Source: Prevotella sp. UBA1705
GTDB lineage: Bacteria > Bacteroidota > Bacteroidia > Bacteroidales > Bacteroidaceae
Assembly (NCBI GenBank): GCA_002317385.1
Contig: DCJH01000055.1
Location: forward strand, 25,044 to 47,108
Direction: 5' to 3'
Length of the DNA stretch: 22,065 nucleotides
The position numbers and the translations under genes were made by a program. The notes beneath the pieces are model-generated. The model made no database searches. It worked only from the letters and a program-made list of their open reading frames with translations, and had not been told where the DNA came from. Shown one piece after another: positions 6,948 to 14,925 of this stretch (its first letter is position 1; every line of letters starts with the position of its first letter).

Positions 6948-6955
6948 CAAAAGTA
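6948..6955 (-). promoter_or_regulatory. -7 box of the nusB operon
   Basis: Minus-strand TACTTTTG matches TAnnTTTG exactly, giving a leader of about 35 nt before the nusB ATG. A TTGC near 6975-6979 is only a weak -33 candidate. Confidence 0.55.
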
Positions 6956-7014
6956 GTTAAAATTCCATTTACTTGCAAGAAACCATCCTATAAAACTCAA
7001 TTTTTTATGGAAAC

Positions 7015-7047
7015 TTTGCACAAATTGAAATAAAAGCCGTAACTTTG
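7015..7047 (+). promoter_or_regulatory. Bacteroidetes promoter of rplY
   Basis: TTTG at 7015-7018 and TAACTTTG at 7040-7047 are 21 bp apart, a good match to the sigma-ABfr consensus (-33 TTTG, -7 TAnnTTTG). The predicted start near 7053 leaves an AT-rich leader of about 85 nt. The promoter is divergent from that of nusB. Confidence 0.75.
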
Positions 7048-7137
7048 CACACGCATTTTCAGATTGGGAAGTGTTTTCCAGTGTGATGGTGAATTAATAA
7101 ACGATTTAATTTAGAGTAACACATTTCAAACAAAATC

Positions 7138-7749
7138 ATGAAAGAAATCGATCTCTCAGGTAAGAAGCGCACAGACCTTGGTAAGAAAGCTTCTAAAGCC
7201 CTCCGCAAGGAAGGATTCATTCCGTGTAACCTTTATGGCGAGTCTACACAGGACGGCAAGCCCGTTGCCCTGGCATTCGCCTCTCCTTTCAGCGAGCTCC
7301 GCAAGCTCATCTATACTCCTCACATCTATGTGATTAAGATTAACATCGACGGAACAGACCACACTGCCGTGATGAAGGAGATTCAGTTCCACCCCACAAC
7401 AGATGCTCCTCTGCACGTAGACTTCTACGAAGTGAACGACCAGAAGCCCATCACCATCGGTATTCCCGTGAAGCTCGTGGGTCTGGCACAGGGTGTTCGT
7501 GACGGTGGTCGCATGAACCTCTCTATCCGTAAGATTAATGTTACAGCTCCCTACCAGCAGATTCCTGAGCACCTCGACGTAGACGTAACAGCCCTGAAGA
7601 TTGGCAAGAGCATCAAGGTTGGCGAGCTCTCATTCGAGGGTCTGGACATTGCAACCAGCAAGGACGTAGTGGTTTGCTCTATCAAGATGACACGTAACGC
7701 CGCCGCTGCCGCTGCTGCCGCTGCCGACAACGAGGGTGCTGCCGAGTAA
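7138..7749 (+). CDS. rplY: 50S ribosomal protein L25/general stress protein Ctc
   Basis: L25 binds 5S rRNA in the large ribosomal subunit. This is the two-domain Ctc form. An N-terminal 5S-binding barrel occupies about residues 1-95 (SGKKRTDLGKKASKALRKEG near the start; VMKEIQFHPTTDAPLHVDFY near 80-99). The C-terminal beta domain runs to about residue 185. The last 18 residues are an Ala-rich tail ending NEGAAE, encoded by a run of gcc/gct codons that could be length-variable. The 203 residues fit the family. pth begins 10 bp after the stop, a pairing common across bacteria. Confidence 0.95.
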   Translation: MKEIDLSGKKRTDLGKKASKALRKEGFIPCNLYGESTQDGKPVALAFASPFSELRKLIYTPHIYVIKINIDGTDHTAVMKEIQFHPTTDAPLHVDFYEVNDQKPITIGIPVKLVGLAQGVRDGGRMNLSIRKINVTAPYQQIPEHLDVDVTALKIGKSIKVGELSFEGLDIATSKDVVVCSIKMTRNAAAAAAAAADNEGAAE

Positions 7750-7759
7750 ATCTCATTGA

Positions 7760-8341
7760 ATGGACAAATATTTGATTTGTGGATTGGGCAATCCCGGCGA
7801 CGAGTACGCAGGGACCCGACACAATACAGGATTTATGGTATTGGACGCTTTTGCTAAAGCGTCCAATATTTGTTTTGAGGATAAGCGTTATGGTTTTGTA
7901 GCCGAGACTTCTCTCAAGGGGCGCAAAATCATCCTCTTGAAACCCTCGACCTTTATGAATCTCAGCGGCAATGCCGTGCGCTACTGGCTCAATCAGGAGA
8001 AGATAGACCAGAGCCGACTGCTCGTCATCAGCGACGATGTGGCCCTTCCGCTCGGCGATTTCCGCCTGAAGGCCAACGGAAGCAACGGCGGGCACAACGG
8101 ACTGGGGCACATCATCCAGCTCATTGGCGACAACTACGCCCGACTTCGAGTGGGCGTGGGCAACGACTTCCCACGCGGCGGACAGGTGGACTGGGTGCTC
8201 GGCCACTACAGTGAGGACGACATGAAGGTGCTGCAGCCTACCATCGACACTGCCGTTGAGATCATCAAGAGTTTCGTGCTGCAGGGCATCGACCCCACCA
8301 TGAACCAATTTAACAAACTGGGTAAACGCAAAAAAGAATGA
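7760..8341 (+). CDS. pth: Peptidyl-tRNA hydrolase
   Basis: Pth cleaves the ester bond of peptidyl-tRNAs that drop off ribosomes, recycling tRNA in the cytosol. The 193 residues keep the expected active site: Asn11 (GLGNPG), catalytic His21 (TRHNTGF), Asn67 (KPSTFMNLSG), Asp93 (ISDDVALP) and Asn113 (GGHNGLG), lining up with E. coli N10, H20, N68, D93 and N114. The stop overlaps the ATG of the next gene by four bases (ATGA). Confidence 0.96.
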   Translation: MDKYLICGLGNPGDEYAGTRHNTGFMVLDAFAKASNICFEDKRYGFVAETSLKGRKIILLKPSTFMNLSGNAVRYWLNQEKIDQSRLLVISDDVALPLGDFRLKANGSNGGHNGLGHIIQLIGDNYARLRVGVGNDFPRGGQVDWVLGHYSEDDMKVLQPTIDTAVEIIKSFVLQGIDPTMNQFNKLGKRKKE

Positions 8342-8787
8342 CCAACGATACTCCCCTACCCCGAATGCCCAAGGCAGGCCCCTCGGCCCGCATAGACAAA
8401 TGGCTGTGGGCCGTGCGCATCTTCAAGACGCGCTCAGTGGCCTCGGACGCCATCAAGAACGGACGCGTCACCATTGGCGGCAGCAACGTGAAACCCAGCC
8501 ACGTCATCAAGGAGGGCGATGTGGTAAGCGTGAAGAAGCCGCCTATCACCTATTCGTTCAAGGTTCTGGCCTGCATCGAGCAGCGCATCGGCGCCAAGTT
8601 GGTGCCGCAGGTGCTCGAAAACGTGACCGACCCCAAGCAATACGAGCTCTTGGAGATGAGCCGCATCAGCGGATTCGTAGACAGAGCCCGTGGCACCGGA
8701 CGCCCCACGAAGAAAGACCGCCGTGCGCTGGATGCCTTCGCAGAGCCTGCCATGTTCGGGTTCGACGACGAAGGCTGGGACGAATAG
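8338..8787 (+). CDS. S4-domain RNA-binding protein, Hsp15 (HslR)-like
   Basis: The 149-residue product has an S4 domain at about 18-65 (RIDKWLWAVRIFKTRSVASD, then NGRVTIGGSNVKPSH). E. coli Hsp15 binds 50S subunits carrying stranded nascent chains and helps their rescue. That role would fit the overlap with pth, which also deals with abandoned peptidyl-tRNA, though this is inference. The C-terminus is basic (GTGRPTKKDRR, as in Hsp15) and then acidic (FGFDDEGWDE). The ATG at 8338 is embedded in the pth stop, which implies translational coupling. Confidence 0.88.
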   Translation: MTNDTPLPRMPKAGPSARIDKWLWAVRIFKTRSVASDAIKNGRVTIGGSNVKPSHVIKEGDVVSVKKPPITYSFKVLACIEQRIGAKLVPQVLENVTDPKQYELLEMSRISGFVDRARGTGRPTKKDRRALDAFAEPAMFGFDDEGWDE

Positions 8788-8850
8788 CCGCCCCACGCCC
8801 GCAGCCCCCATCTGAATATCAACCCAACAAACCTTTTCAGGAGAATAGAA

Positions 8851-9426
8851 ATGACCCATCTGGCAATCTTTGTCTCTGGCAGTGGCACCAACTGTGAGAA
8901 CATTATCCGCTATTTCGAGCATCATGCCGACATCCGTGTGAGCCTTGTACTGAGCAACAGGGCAGACTCCTACGCCCTCGTCAGGGCCCGCAACCTCGGC
9001 ATCGAGACGCGCATCCTGCCCAAGGCAGAGTTCAACAACCCCGACCTGCTCATGCCCATGCTGCAGGAGTTTGACATCGATTTTATCGTGCTGGCAGGCT
9101 TCCTGCTGTTCATCCCCGACTTCCTCATCGATGCCTTCGATCGCCGGATGATTAACCTCCACCCCGCCCTGCTGCCCAAGTTCGGCGGCAAAGGCATGTG
9201 GGGGCACCATGTGCACGAGGCCGTGAAGGCCGCCGGCGAGGCCGAGACGGGTATGACTGTCCACTGGGTGAGCCGAGAGATAGACGGCGGAGAGATCATT
9301 GCGCAGTTCAGCACGCCCCTCCTGCCCACCGATTCGCCCGACGATATTGCCGAGAAAGAGCATGTGCTGGAGATGGAGCACTTCCCCAAGGTCGTGGAGG
9401 AAGTGGTCCTGAAGACCATGCAGTAG
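8851..9426 (+). CDS. purN: Phosphoribosylglycinamide formyltransferase (GART)
   Basis: PurN transfers the formyl group of 10-formyl-THF to GAR in step three of purine synthesis. The nucleotide loop is VSGSGTNCENI (8-18). The catalytic triad is Asn102 and His104 (MINLHPALLPKFGGKG) and Asp145 (SREIDGGEII). The 191 residues are a normal length. The start has a clear AGGAG about eight bases upstream. It lies 63 bp after the S4 gene and may belong to the same transcript, which ends at the hairpin at 9452-9490. Confidence 0.96.
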   Translation: MTHLAIFVSGSGTNCENIIRYFEHHADIRVSLVLSNRADSYALVRARNLGIETRILPKAEFNNPDLLMPMLQEFDIDFIVLAGFLLFIPDFLIDAFDRRMINLHPALLPKFGGKGMWGHHVHEAVKAAGEAETGMTVHWVSREIDGGEIIAQFSTPLLPTDSPDDIAEKEHVLEMEHFPKVVEEVVLKTMQ

Positions 9427-9451
9427 GCTTCGCCACACCCCCCCAAACGCC

Positions 9452-9490
9452 ATCGGGGCCATCCTATACCGTTGATAGGATGGCCCCGAT
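9452..9490. terminator. Hairpin between the convergent purN and barrel-protein genes
   Basis: Perfect 16-bp arms (9452-9467 and 9475-9490; ATCGGGGCCATCCTAT and complement) flank a 7-nt loop. It starts 25 bp after the purN stop and ends 18 bp before the stop of the opposing gene, so it probably ends both transcripts. T-runs are weak on both sides (TGTCGTTTG on plus). Confidence 0.72.
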
Positions 9491-9507
9491 TGTCGTTTGT
9501 GCAGGCA

Positions 9508-12474
9508 TCAGTCGTCGAAGGAGGGATGGCCCCCGAAGCCTCCCCGTCCGCCACGACCGCCGCCCCAGCCACCAGGTCCGCCACGTCGGCCACGGCCGCC
9601 AGGCCCGAATCCGGGGCCGCCCATGCCCTGACGGGCATCCTTGCCGCCAAAGAGGTTGAGACGATAGTTCACGTGAAGCATCACATAACTGTTGATAGAG
9701 TTGTACTCTGTGTCGCTGCGGAGCATGGCTGTAACATTGCGGCTCAGCGTGCTCTGGTTGTGGAGGATGTCGTAGAACTGGAGCATCACGGTGAGGGGAC
9801 GGCCGCGCAGGAAGCTCTGGGCTATCTGAGCGTTCCACACCAGCTCATTGGTGTTGAGCGAATTGTCGTTGTATCCGCGTCGGCTGTTCATGTGAAGGTC
9901 GGATGACAGGGTGGTTCCCCAAGGCAGGGTGGTATTCACGTTCACACCGTAGGAGTACTGCCAGGTGTCGAGGTTGGCCGTGGCCTGGAGCGCATTGCGT
10001 GTGTGGCGGTAGCCCAGCGAGCCGTCGAGTTCCACCTCCAGCCAGCTATTGCGATAGCTACCCGATAGCCGTTCGCTCACATTCAGGTCCTTGGTGGTGT
10101 TCTTCTGCGAGTCAGCCAGTCGGTCGAGGCTCACATATCCCACATTGTTGGCATAGTTCAGGTTGGTAAACGTGTTGATATTCCACACGCCGGCGCTGTC
10201 GAGCGGGGTATTGAACATGATGGCACTGTTCACGTTCCAGTTGCCGTTGATGTTCTCCGGACGGGTGATGCGCCCACCGGTCTGCTCGTTGTAGCTCACC
10301 TTATTGCTAATGGCGTTGTTGGTTGTAGAGAACTGAACAAAGGCCATAGACGACTGCTTGGTCTTCTCGTAATAGCCGTTGTAGAACAGACGGAAGTTCT
10401 GTGTGAAGGCGGGCTTCAGGCCGGGGTTACCCGTCGAGATATTGAGCGGGTCGCTATCGTCATAGATATCGAGCAGCTGGCTGATGCCGGGCTGCGTGGT
10501 ATTGGCGCGATAGTTGATGCGGAGATTGCTCACCTTGTTGAACCTATAGCGGAAATCGAAGGTTGGCGACACGTTGAACACGTTGCGGGTGGTATCTACT
10601 GCCACGCCCTGATAGTTCTGCACATAGTTGGAATGCTGCGGCTGGACCATCACTCCGGCGTTCAACTGATATTTGCTGCGTATCATCCGGAACATGAGCT
10701 CCACGATATGGCTGTAGTTGCGATACTCCGAGTAGCGGCTCAGATTGTCGTCACGATAGGCGGTATAGGGGTTCTCCAGGCGGTTGAGATAGCTGTCCCA
10801 CGAGCGATAGCCGGCGGCAATGCCCGAGAAGAAGTCTTCGCCCAGATTGGAGAAGTCGTAGGTGGCACGGTCGCTCTTGCTGTAACTGTATTCAAACCGG
10901 TAGCGCAGCTGCAGGAAGGTGCCCTTCCAGAGCGGCTCGCTATAGGTGGCCTGCAGGGTGTAGCCCCAGCTCTTGCTCGGCGTCACAGTATAGCGGTTGG
11001 TCTGATAGGTAGAGTCGAGCCCCATGGTGTTGGCCACTTGGTAGAGGTGCACGTTGTTGGTGGAGAAGCTGTTGGCATTCGAGTCGTCGTAGTCTACATC
11101 GGCCCGCAGGGTCACGTTGCGCCCGCGGCTGTTCAGCCTGCGGTTCAACTGAAGCATGGCCCCGAAGCTCTTGGTCTTGGAATAGCTGATGCCGCTGCTC
11201 TGACTGGAGTTCACCATGAGGCTGTCGGCGTCGAGCTGGGCCATCGCCTCGGCCGAGAGCGGATCTACCACATAGAGATAGGGGTCGACGTTATAGGATG
11301 CCGAGCGGTTGCTGGTGAGCCCATCGCTGCTGCTCAGGCTTACTCTCGGGCGAAACATCACGTTGGTCATGCTGTCGGGTGTCCACTCGATGCGGGCACG
11401 GGCATTGAACTGATCGCCCCTCGAATAGTTCTGGTTGAGACTGTTGGAGAACGACCCCGACTTGCTCACAAAGTTTTCCGACGAGGTCTTCGAGTAGATA
11501 TCGCCGTCGCTATGGTTCCAGCGCACACTGGCATCCACCACGAGCGTGTCTTTCTTCTCATAGTTCATGTTGAGGCCAGCCATCTTCGCGGCGTTGAGAC
11601 CATTGCGTCCCTGTCCGAATCTGCCGCCCCGACCGCCGAAGCCCATGTCGTTCACGTTGTTGGCATTGCCCATGCCGAATATCCTCACGCGCTTGTTGAA
11701 GAATCCGCCAAACAGCCTCGACGAGTAGCGGTCCTTGGTTCCCACACCCACGTCGGCATTGGCCATGAGGCCCTTGTTCATGCCGGGCTTGGTGCCGAAA
11801 TCGAGCACTGTCTGCTCGTCGCCGTCGTCGATGCCCGTCACGCGCGACAAGTCGCTCCTCTGATCGTAGGCTTTCACCTTCGCGATGACCGACGTGGGAA
11901 TGTTCTTCATGGCCGTCTTCGTGTCGCCGGTCATAAACTCCTTGCCGTCAATCAGTATCTTCTTCACCTCCTTGCCGTTGATGGTGATCTTGCCGGCATC
12001 GTCTACCTGCGCTCCGGGCAGGCGCTTCACCAGTTCCTCGATGGTAGAGCCCTCGGGCGTGCGATAGGCCGAACTGTTGTAGACAAAGGTGTCTTCCTTC
12101 ACCGTCACCTTCATGGCCTGCGCCGTAACCTGTGCTTCCTTGAGCATCACGGCATCGGAGCTGAAGACAATGACACCCATGTTCAAGTCGTGGTCTTCCT
12201 GTATCTGCAGTCGCTTCGTAGAGGTGATATATCCCACACTCGACAGCTTGAGGATGTATTTCTCATTGGCCGGCGCCTGAATCACAAACTTGCCGCTGTC
12301 GTTGGTCACCGTTCCGGTAACAAACGTCGAGTCCATTTTCAGCAACTGCACGGTCACCATCGGCACCATTTCCTTCGAATCCTTGTCGATGAGAACGCCC
12401 GATATCTCTCTCTTCTGAGCTCCAGCTACCACCGAAATGAGTAATAGCAGAGTTAGGAGTAATCCTTTTTTCAT
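9508..12474 (-). CDS. TonB-receptor-like outer-membrane beta-barrel protein (PF14905 type)
   Basis: A 988-residue outer-membrane protein of unknown substrate. In order it has a signal peptide (MKKGLLLTLLLLISVVAGA, cut near 19), a carboxypeptidase-regulatory-like beta domain (about 21-105), a plug-like region (about 117-225, containing EELVKRLPGAQ and KKILIDGKEF), then a large barrel of Tyr/Asn/Arg-rich strands to about residue 943. The last strand (MLHVNYRLNLF) is followed by a 45-residue tail rich in Gly, Arg and Trp instead of ending at an aromatic residue. A second Gly-rich patch (GFGGRGGRFGQGRNG) lies near 285. No SusD partner is adjacent, so it is not a standard glycan-uptake pair. It seems monocistronic. 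Confidence 0.85.
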   Translation of the reverse strand: MKKGLLLTLLLLISVVAGAQKREISGVLIDKDSKEMVPMVTVQLLKMDSTFVTGTVTNDSGKFVIQAPANEKYILKLSSVGYITSTKRLQIQEDHDLNMGVIVFSSDAVMLKEAQVTAQAMKVTVKEDTFVYNSSAYRTPEGSTIEELVKRLPGAQVDDAGKITINGKEVKKILIDGKEFMTGDTKTAMKNIPTSVIAKVKAYDQRSDLSRVTGIDDGDEQTVLDFGTKPGMNKGLMANADVGVGTKDRYSSRLFGGFFNKRVRIFGMGNANNVNDMGFGGRGGRFGQGRNGLNAAKMAGLNMNYEKKDTLVVDASVRWNHSDGDIYSKTSSENFVSKSGSFSNSLNQNYSRGDQFNARARIEWTPDSMTNVMFRPRVSLSSSDGLTSNRSASYNVDPYLYVVDPLSAEAMAQLDADSLMVNSSQSSGISYSKTKSFGAMLQLNRRLNSRGRNVTLRADVDYDDSNANSFSTNNVHLYQVANTMGLDSTYQTNRYTVTPSKSWGYTLQATYSEPLWKGTFLQLRYRFEYSYSKSDRATYDFSNLGEDFFSGIAAGYRSWDSYLNRLENPYTAYRDDNLSRYSEYRNYSHIVELMFRMIRSKYQLNAGVMVQPQHSNYVQNYQGVAVDTTRNVFNVSPTFDFRYRFNKVSNLRINYRANTTQPGISQLLDIYDDSDPLNISTGNPGLKPAFTQNFRLFYNGYYEKTKQSSMAFVQFSTTNNAISNKVSYNEQTGGRITRPENINGNWNVNSAIMFNTPLDSAGVWNINTFTNLNYANNVGYVSLDRLADSQKNTTKDLNVSERLSGSYRNSWLEVELDGSLGYRHTRNALQATANLDTWQYSYGVNVNTTLPWGTTLSSDLHMNSRRGYNDNSLNTNELVWNAQIAQSFLRGRPLTVMLQFYDILHNQSTLSRNVTAMLRSDTEYNSINSYVMLHVNYRLNLFGGKDARQGMGGPGFGPGGRGRRGGPGGWGGGRGGRGGFGGHPSFDD

Positions 12475-12652
12475 ATGATAGTCTTATTTTTTCGAACCAA
12501 AACTTATCTTTAAGACGCTCAAACGGCCCATAGGTTTAATCCGTACACCAATTTTTATTTCATTTTTTCTCATCCTTATCACTTTTCCCTTCCTGCTTCC
12601 CTCTTATCTTTTGCCTTTCCAGAGGCTTTGAAAAGAGGTACTAATCGCGTCG

Positions 12653-12691
12653 CGATTCCTACCTTTTCGTCATGCGAAAAGGTAGGAATCG
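12653..12691. repeat. Perfect 17-bp inverted repeat with 5-nt loop
   Basis: The arms CGATTCCTACCTTTTCG (12653-12669) and its exact complement (12675-12691) surround TCATG. Outer short arms TACTA (12639-12643) and TAGTA (12704-12708) also match. It lies upstream of both flanking genes and has no T-run, so it is not a normal terminator. Confidence 0.8.
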
Positions 12692-12919
12692 TCAGACGGT
12701 TCGGTAGTAATCTCAGAAGGGTTAATACCCCTTCGTCCTTCCATCACATAACCACCTGATAATCAACCCGTAGCATCATCCTTGAAATTTACACGTTACC
12801 TTTACCCCGTCACCATCTCTTCTGCCTGCCTCCAAGTTTTGAATCTCGCACAGATAGCACAGACATTTCACAGAATCATGCCCTCATTTTCTTAGAATCT
12901 CCGCGGCTTGTCATACGCT

Positions 12920-13342
12920 CAGTAGGGACATGCCCCGTGCATGTCCGCACCGCCGCATGGCAAGACGCACCCGTTCTCTTTGGACATCAATACAGACCTC
13001 CCCTCATCATAATATATTTTCTTGTCGTATCTTGATAACATAAGGACATAAATCTTTCCATAATGACATATTATTAAATGCTATTCTTATGACATCAAGA
13101 GACGCCCTACGTTTCAAAAGAACATATCATCCAATAGCAAAACCGCCCCAAGAATCCACCACCAGGGTAATCTGCCTGTCATTATGAAACGCGGAGCGTT
13201 TCTTATGTCATGGGCTGAGAGGCTGGAAAACATGTCATTATGGAAAGTACTTTGTCCTTATGTTATCATAAATAATATGATATGCCATGTCCGATGTTGT
13301 GCCATCCGGCGGTGCGGACATGCACGGGGCATGTCCCTACTG
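12920..13342. mobile_element. MITE/REPIN-like foldback element, copy C
   Basis: The ends 12920-12955 and 13307-13342 are perfect 36-bp inverted repeats, and they match the right ends of repeats A and B near 1310-1345 and 1620-1654. Inside is a second imperfect inverted pair, 13034-13069 with 13232-13267 (32 of 36 positions match), and a third, 13089-13115 with 13186-13211. The whole element could thus fold as a long hairpin. No reading frame with a recognisable product is inside and no clear target duplication flanks it. This is most simply a non-autonomous element. Confidence 0.72.
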
Positions 13343-13594
13343 GGCAAAAGGCAAGCAATAGGTAACCCTCTGATCATCAGAATCAGCAGTTACACGCATG
13401 GCATAAATGCCCTTTTGCCGCCCCATCCCAGAGCGCCCTTTTCACGAGAGAATAAGAGCCCGTTTGCCACGCCGCAGACACCGCCGTGCGAGAAACTGCA
13501 CATGTACCCAACCAACTGCGCAAAAGGGAACTATTTTCACTTAAAAAGCCTTAATTAGTACACCCCAAACGTGCAAACCATGGCATTTTATCAC

Positions 13595-13602
13595 TATATT
13601 TG
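13595..13602 (+). promoter_or_regulatory. -7 box of aroB
   Basis: TATATTTG is an exact TAnnTTTG match 25 bp before the chosen aroB ATG. Because it lies downstream of the ATG at 13571, it argues against that longer start. No clear -33 TTTG is seen. Confidence 0.55.
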
Positions 13603-13627
13603 TATCACACGAAAACATCGCATGATC

Positions 13628-14686
13628 ATGGAACAGAGAGTCATTTTCCCTAAGAATCTACAGACTGAGATTGCCACAGCTATCTCCGAATGTGAGCACG
13701 ACAAGATCTTTGTGCTTGTCGACGAGACCACCGAGGCCACCTGCTGGCCGGTGCTCAAGCCCCAGTTCTGCCTGAAACACGCCCACCTCATCACCATCAA
13801 AGCCACCGACCTGCACAAGAACATCGAGTCGCTCGTGCACGTTTGGGAGGAGCTCGAGCGCGGCGGTGCCACCCGCCACTCGTGCCTCATCAACCTCGGC
13901 GGAGGCATGGTGACCGACCTCGGCGGATTCGCCGCGTCGACATTCAAGCGAGGCATCGACTTCATCAACATCCCCACCACACTCCTCTCCATGGTCGACG
14001 CATCGGTGGGAGGCAAGACTGGCATCAACTTCGGCGGACTGAAAAACGAGATTGGTGTGTTCAACAATGCCAAATTCGTGATTCTCGACACCCATTTCCT
14101 GCAGTCGCTCGACCGCAACAATCTGCTCTCGGGCTACGCCGAGATGCTCAAGCACGGCCTCATCTCCGACGAAGCCCACTGGGCCGAGCTCCTCAAGTTC
14201 GACTTCTCGCAACCCGACTGGGCTCAGCTGGGTAGACTGCTGGCCCAATCGGTCAAGGTGAAAGAGCGTATCGTGACCCAGGATCCCAAGGAACAGGGAC
14301 TGCGCAAGGCGCTCAACTTTGGCCATACCATAGGCCATGCCTTCGAGAGTTTCTCGTTGGGCCGCGCCGACAAGGAGCAACCGCTGCTCCATGGCTATGC
14401 CGTGGCCTACGGACTCATCTGCGAACTCTATCTCTCGACCATCAAAGCCGGATTCCCCTCGGAGAAGATGCAGCAGACGGTGCGCTTCATCCGCGAGAAC
14501 TATGGGCCGTTTGCCATCACCTGCGACGACTACGACGAGCTCATATCGCTCATGAAACACGACAAGAAAAACTCGTCGGGCATCATCAACTTCACGCTCC
14601 TCGGCGGCATAGGCGATATCCTCATCAACCAGACCGCTACCGAAGAGGAAATCAAGGAGTCGCTCGACTTCTTCAGGGAAAGCTAA
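13628..14686 (+). CDS. aroB: 3-dehydroquinate synthase
   Basis: AroB converts DAHP to 3-dehydroquinate using NAD+ and a divalent metal, step two of the shikimate pathway. From the ATG at 13628 (MEQRVIFPKNL) it has 352 residues. The frame opens at 13571, but that start precedes the likely promoter, and the ATG at 13622 is a close alternative. The NAD-binding stretch is GGGMVTDLGGFAAST (91-105), followed by IPTTLLSMVDASVGGKTGIN. Metal ligands are Glu172 (GYAEMLKHG), His233 (NFGHTIGHAFE) and His255 (LLHGYAVAYG). It feeds chorismate to MenF of the cluster downstream, though it is on the opposite strand. Confidence 0.95.
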   Translation: MEQRVIFPKNLQTEIATAISECEHDKIFVLVDETTEATCWPVLKPQFCLKHAHLITIKATDLHKNIESLVHVWEELERGGATRHSCLINLGGGMVTDLGGFAASTFKRGIDFINIPTTLLSMVDASVGGKTGINFGGLKNEIGVFNNAKFVILDTHFLQSLDRNNLLSGYAEMLKHGLISDEAHWAELLKFDFSQPDWAQLGRLLAQSVKVKERIVTQDPKEQGLRKALNFGHTIGHAFESFSLGRADKEQPLLHGYAVAYGLICELYLSTIKAGFPSEKMQQTVRFIRENYGPFAITCDDYDELISLMKHDKKNSSGIINFTLLGGIGDILINQTATEEEIKESLDFFRES

Positions 14687-14691
14687 GGGCA

Positions 14692-14925
14692 ATGCATAAT
14701 TCATAATGCATAATTCATAATTATCCATGCGGATTGATGGCCCATATCACATCAACAAAACAAATTGGCCATGCGGAGCAGTGCTCACCGCATGGCCAAT
14801 TTTCTTTTATCCATCCTTTCTCTTAGTTAAAGCGAATGGGAATCTATCAAACCTCAATCATTAATTCTCAAATTCCAACACCCCGAACGGCCAATTATCA
14901 ATTCTCAATTATTAATTATCAATTA
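14692..14925. repeat. AATTCATAAT/TTATCAATT simple repeats around the aroB-menE junction
   Basis: Starting right after the aroB stop, ATGCATAATTCATA recurs (14695-14722). A related set, AATTATCAATTCTCAATTATT and neighbours, occupies 14880-14925 and runs into the 3' end of menE. A third cluster is at 15967-15998, between menE and menC. The clusters look like one family of short AT-rich intergenic repeats. Confidence 0.55.
14762..14810 (+). terminator. Rho-independent terminator of aroB
   Basis: A 15-bp perfect stem (14762-14776 with 14788-14802) and 11-nt loop are followed by T-rich TTTTCTTTTAT. It sits about 75 bp after the aroB stop. The A-rich left side could also make it serve the converging men transcript. 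Confidence 0.88.

Larger units (their letters stand above)
12475..13594. other. 1.1-kb gene-free region with hairpin and foldback element
   Basis: The region lies between the divergent barrel-protein gene and aroB. It holds a perfect 17-bp hairpin (12653-12691) and a 423-bp foldback element (12920-13342); the rest is unremarkable AT-rich DNA. A near-match -7 box, TAAGTTTTG, on the minus strand near 12500-12512 might serve the barrel gene. Open frames here, including one at 13184-13558, have no recognisable product and run through the repeats, so I call no gene. Confidence 0.7.

Noticed and set aside
10633..12444. A 603-codon plus-strand open frame opposite the barrel-protein gene
   Set aside because: It is a low-complexity His/Val/Ala-rich translation that mirrors a convincing outer-membrane protein. 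It has no start signals or family match.
13184..13558. A 124-codon plus-strand frame before aroB
   Set aside because: It runs through the inner arms and right end of the foldback element, and its composition is unlike the neighbouring genes.
13571..13627. An N-terminally extended AroB from the ATG at 13571
   Set aside because: The extra 19 residues do not resemble the family, and an exact TAnnTTTG box lies within them, placing the likely transcription start after that ATG.
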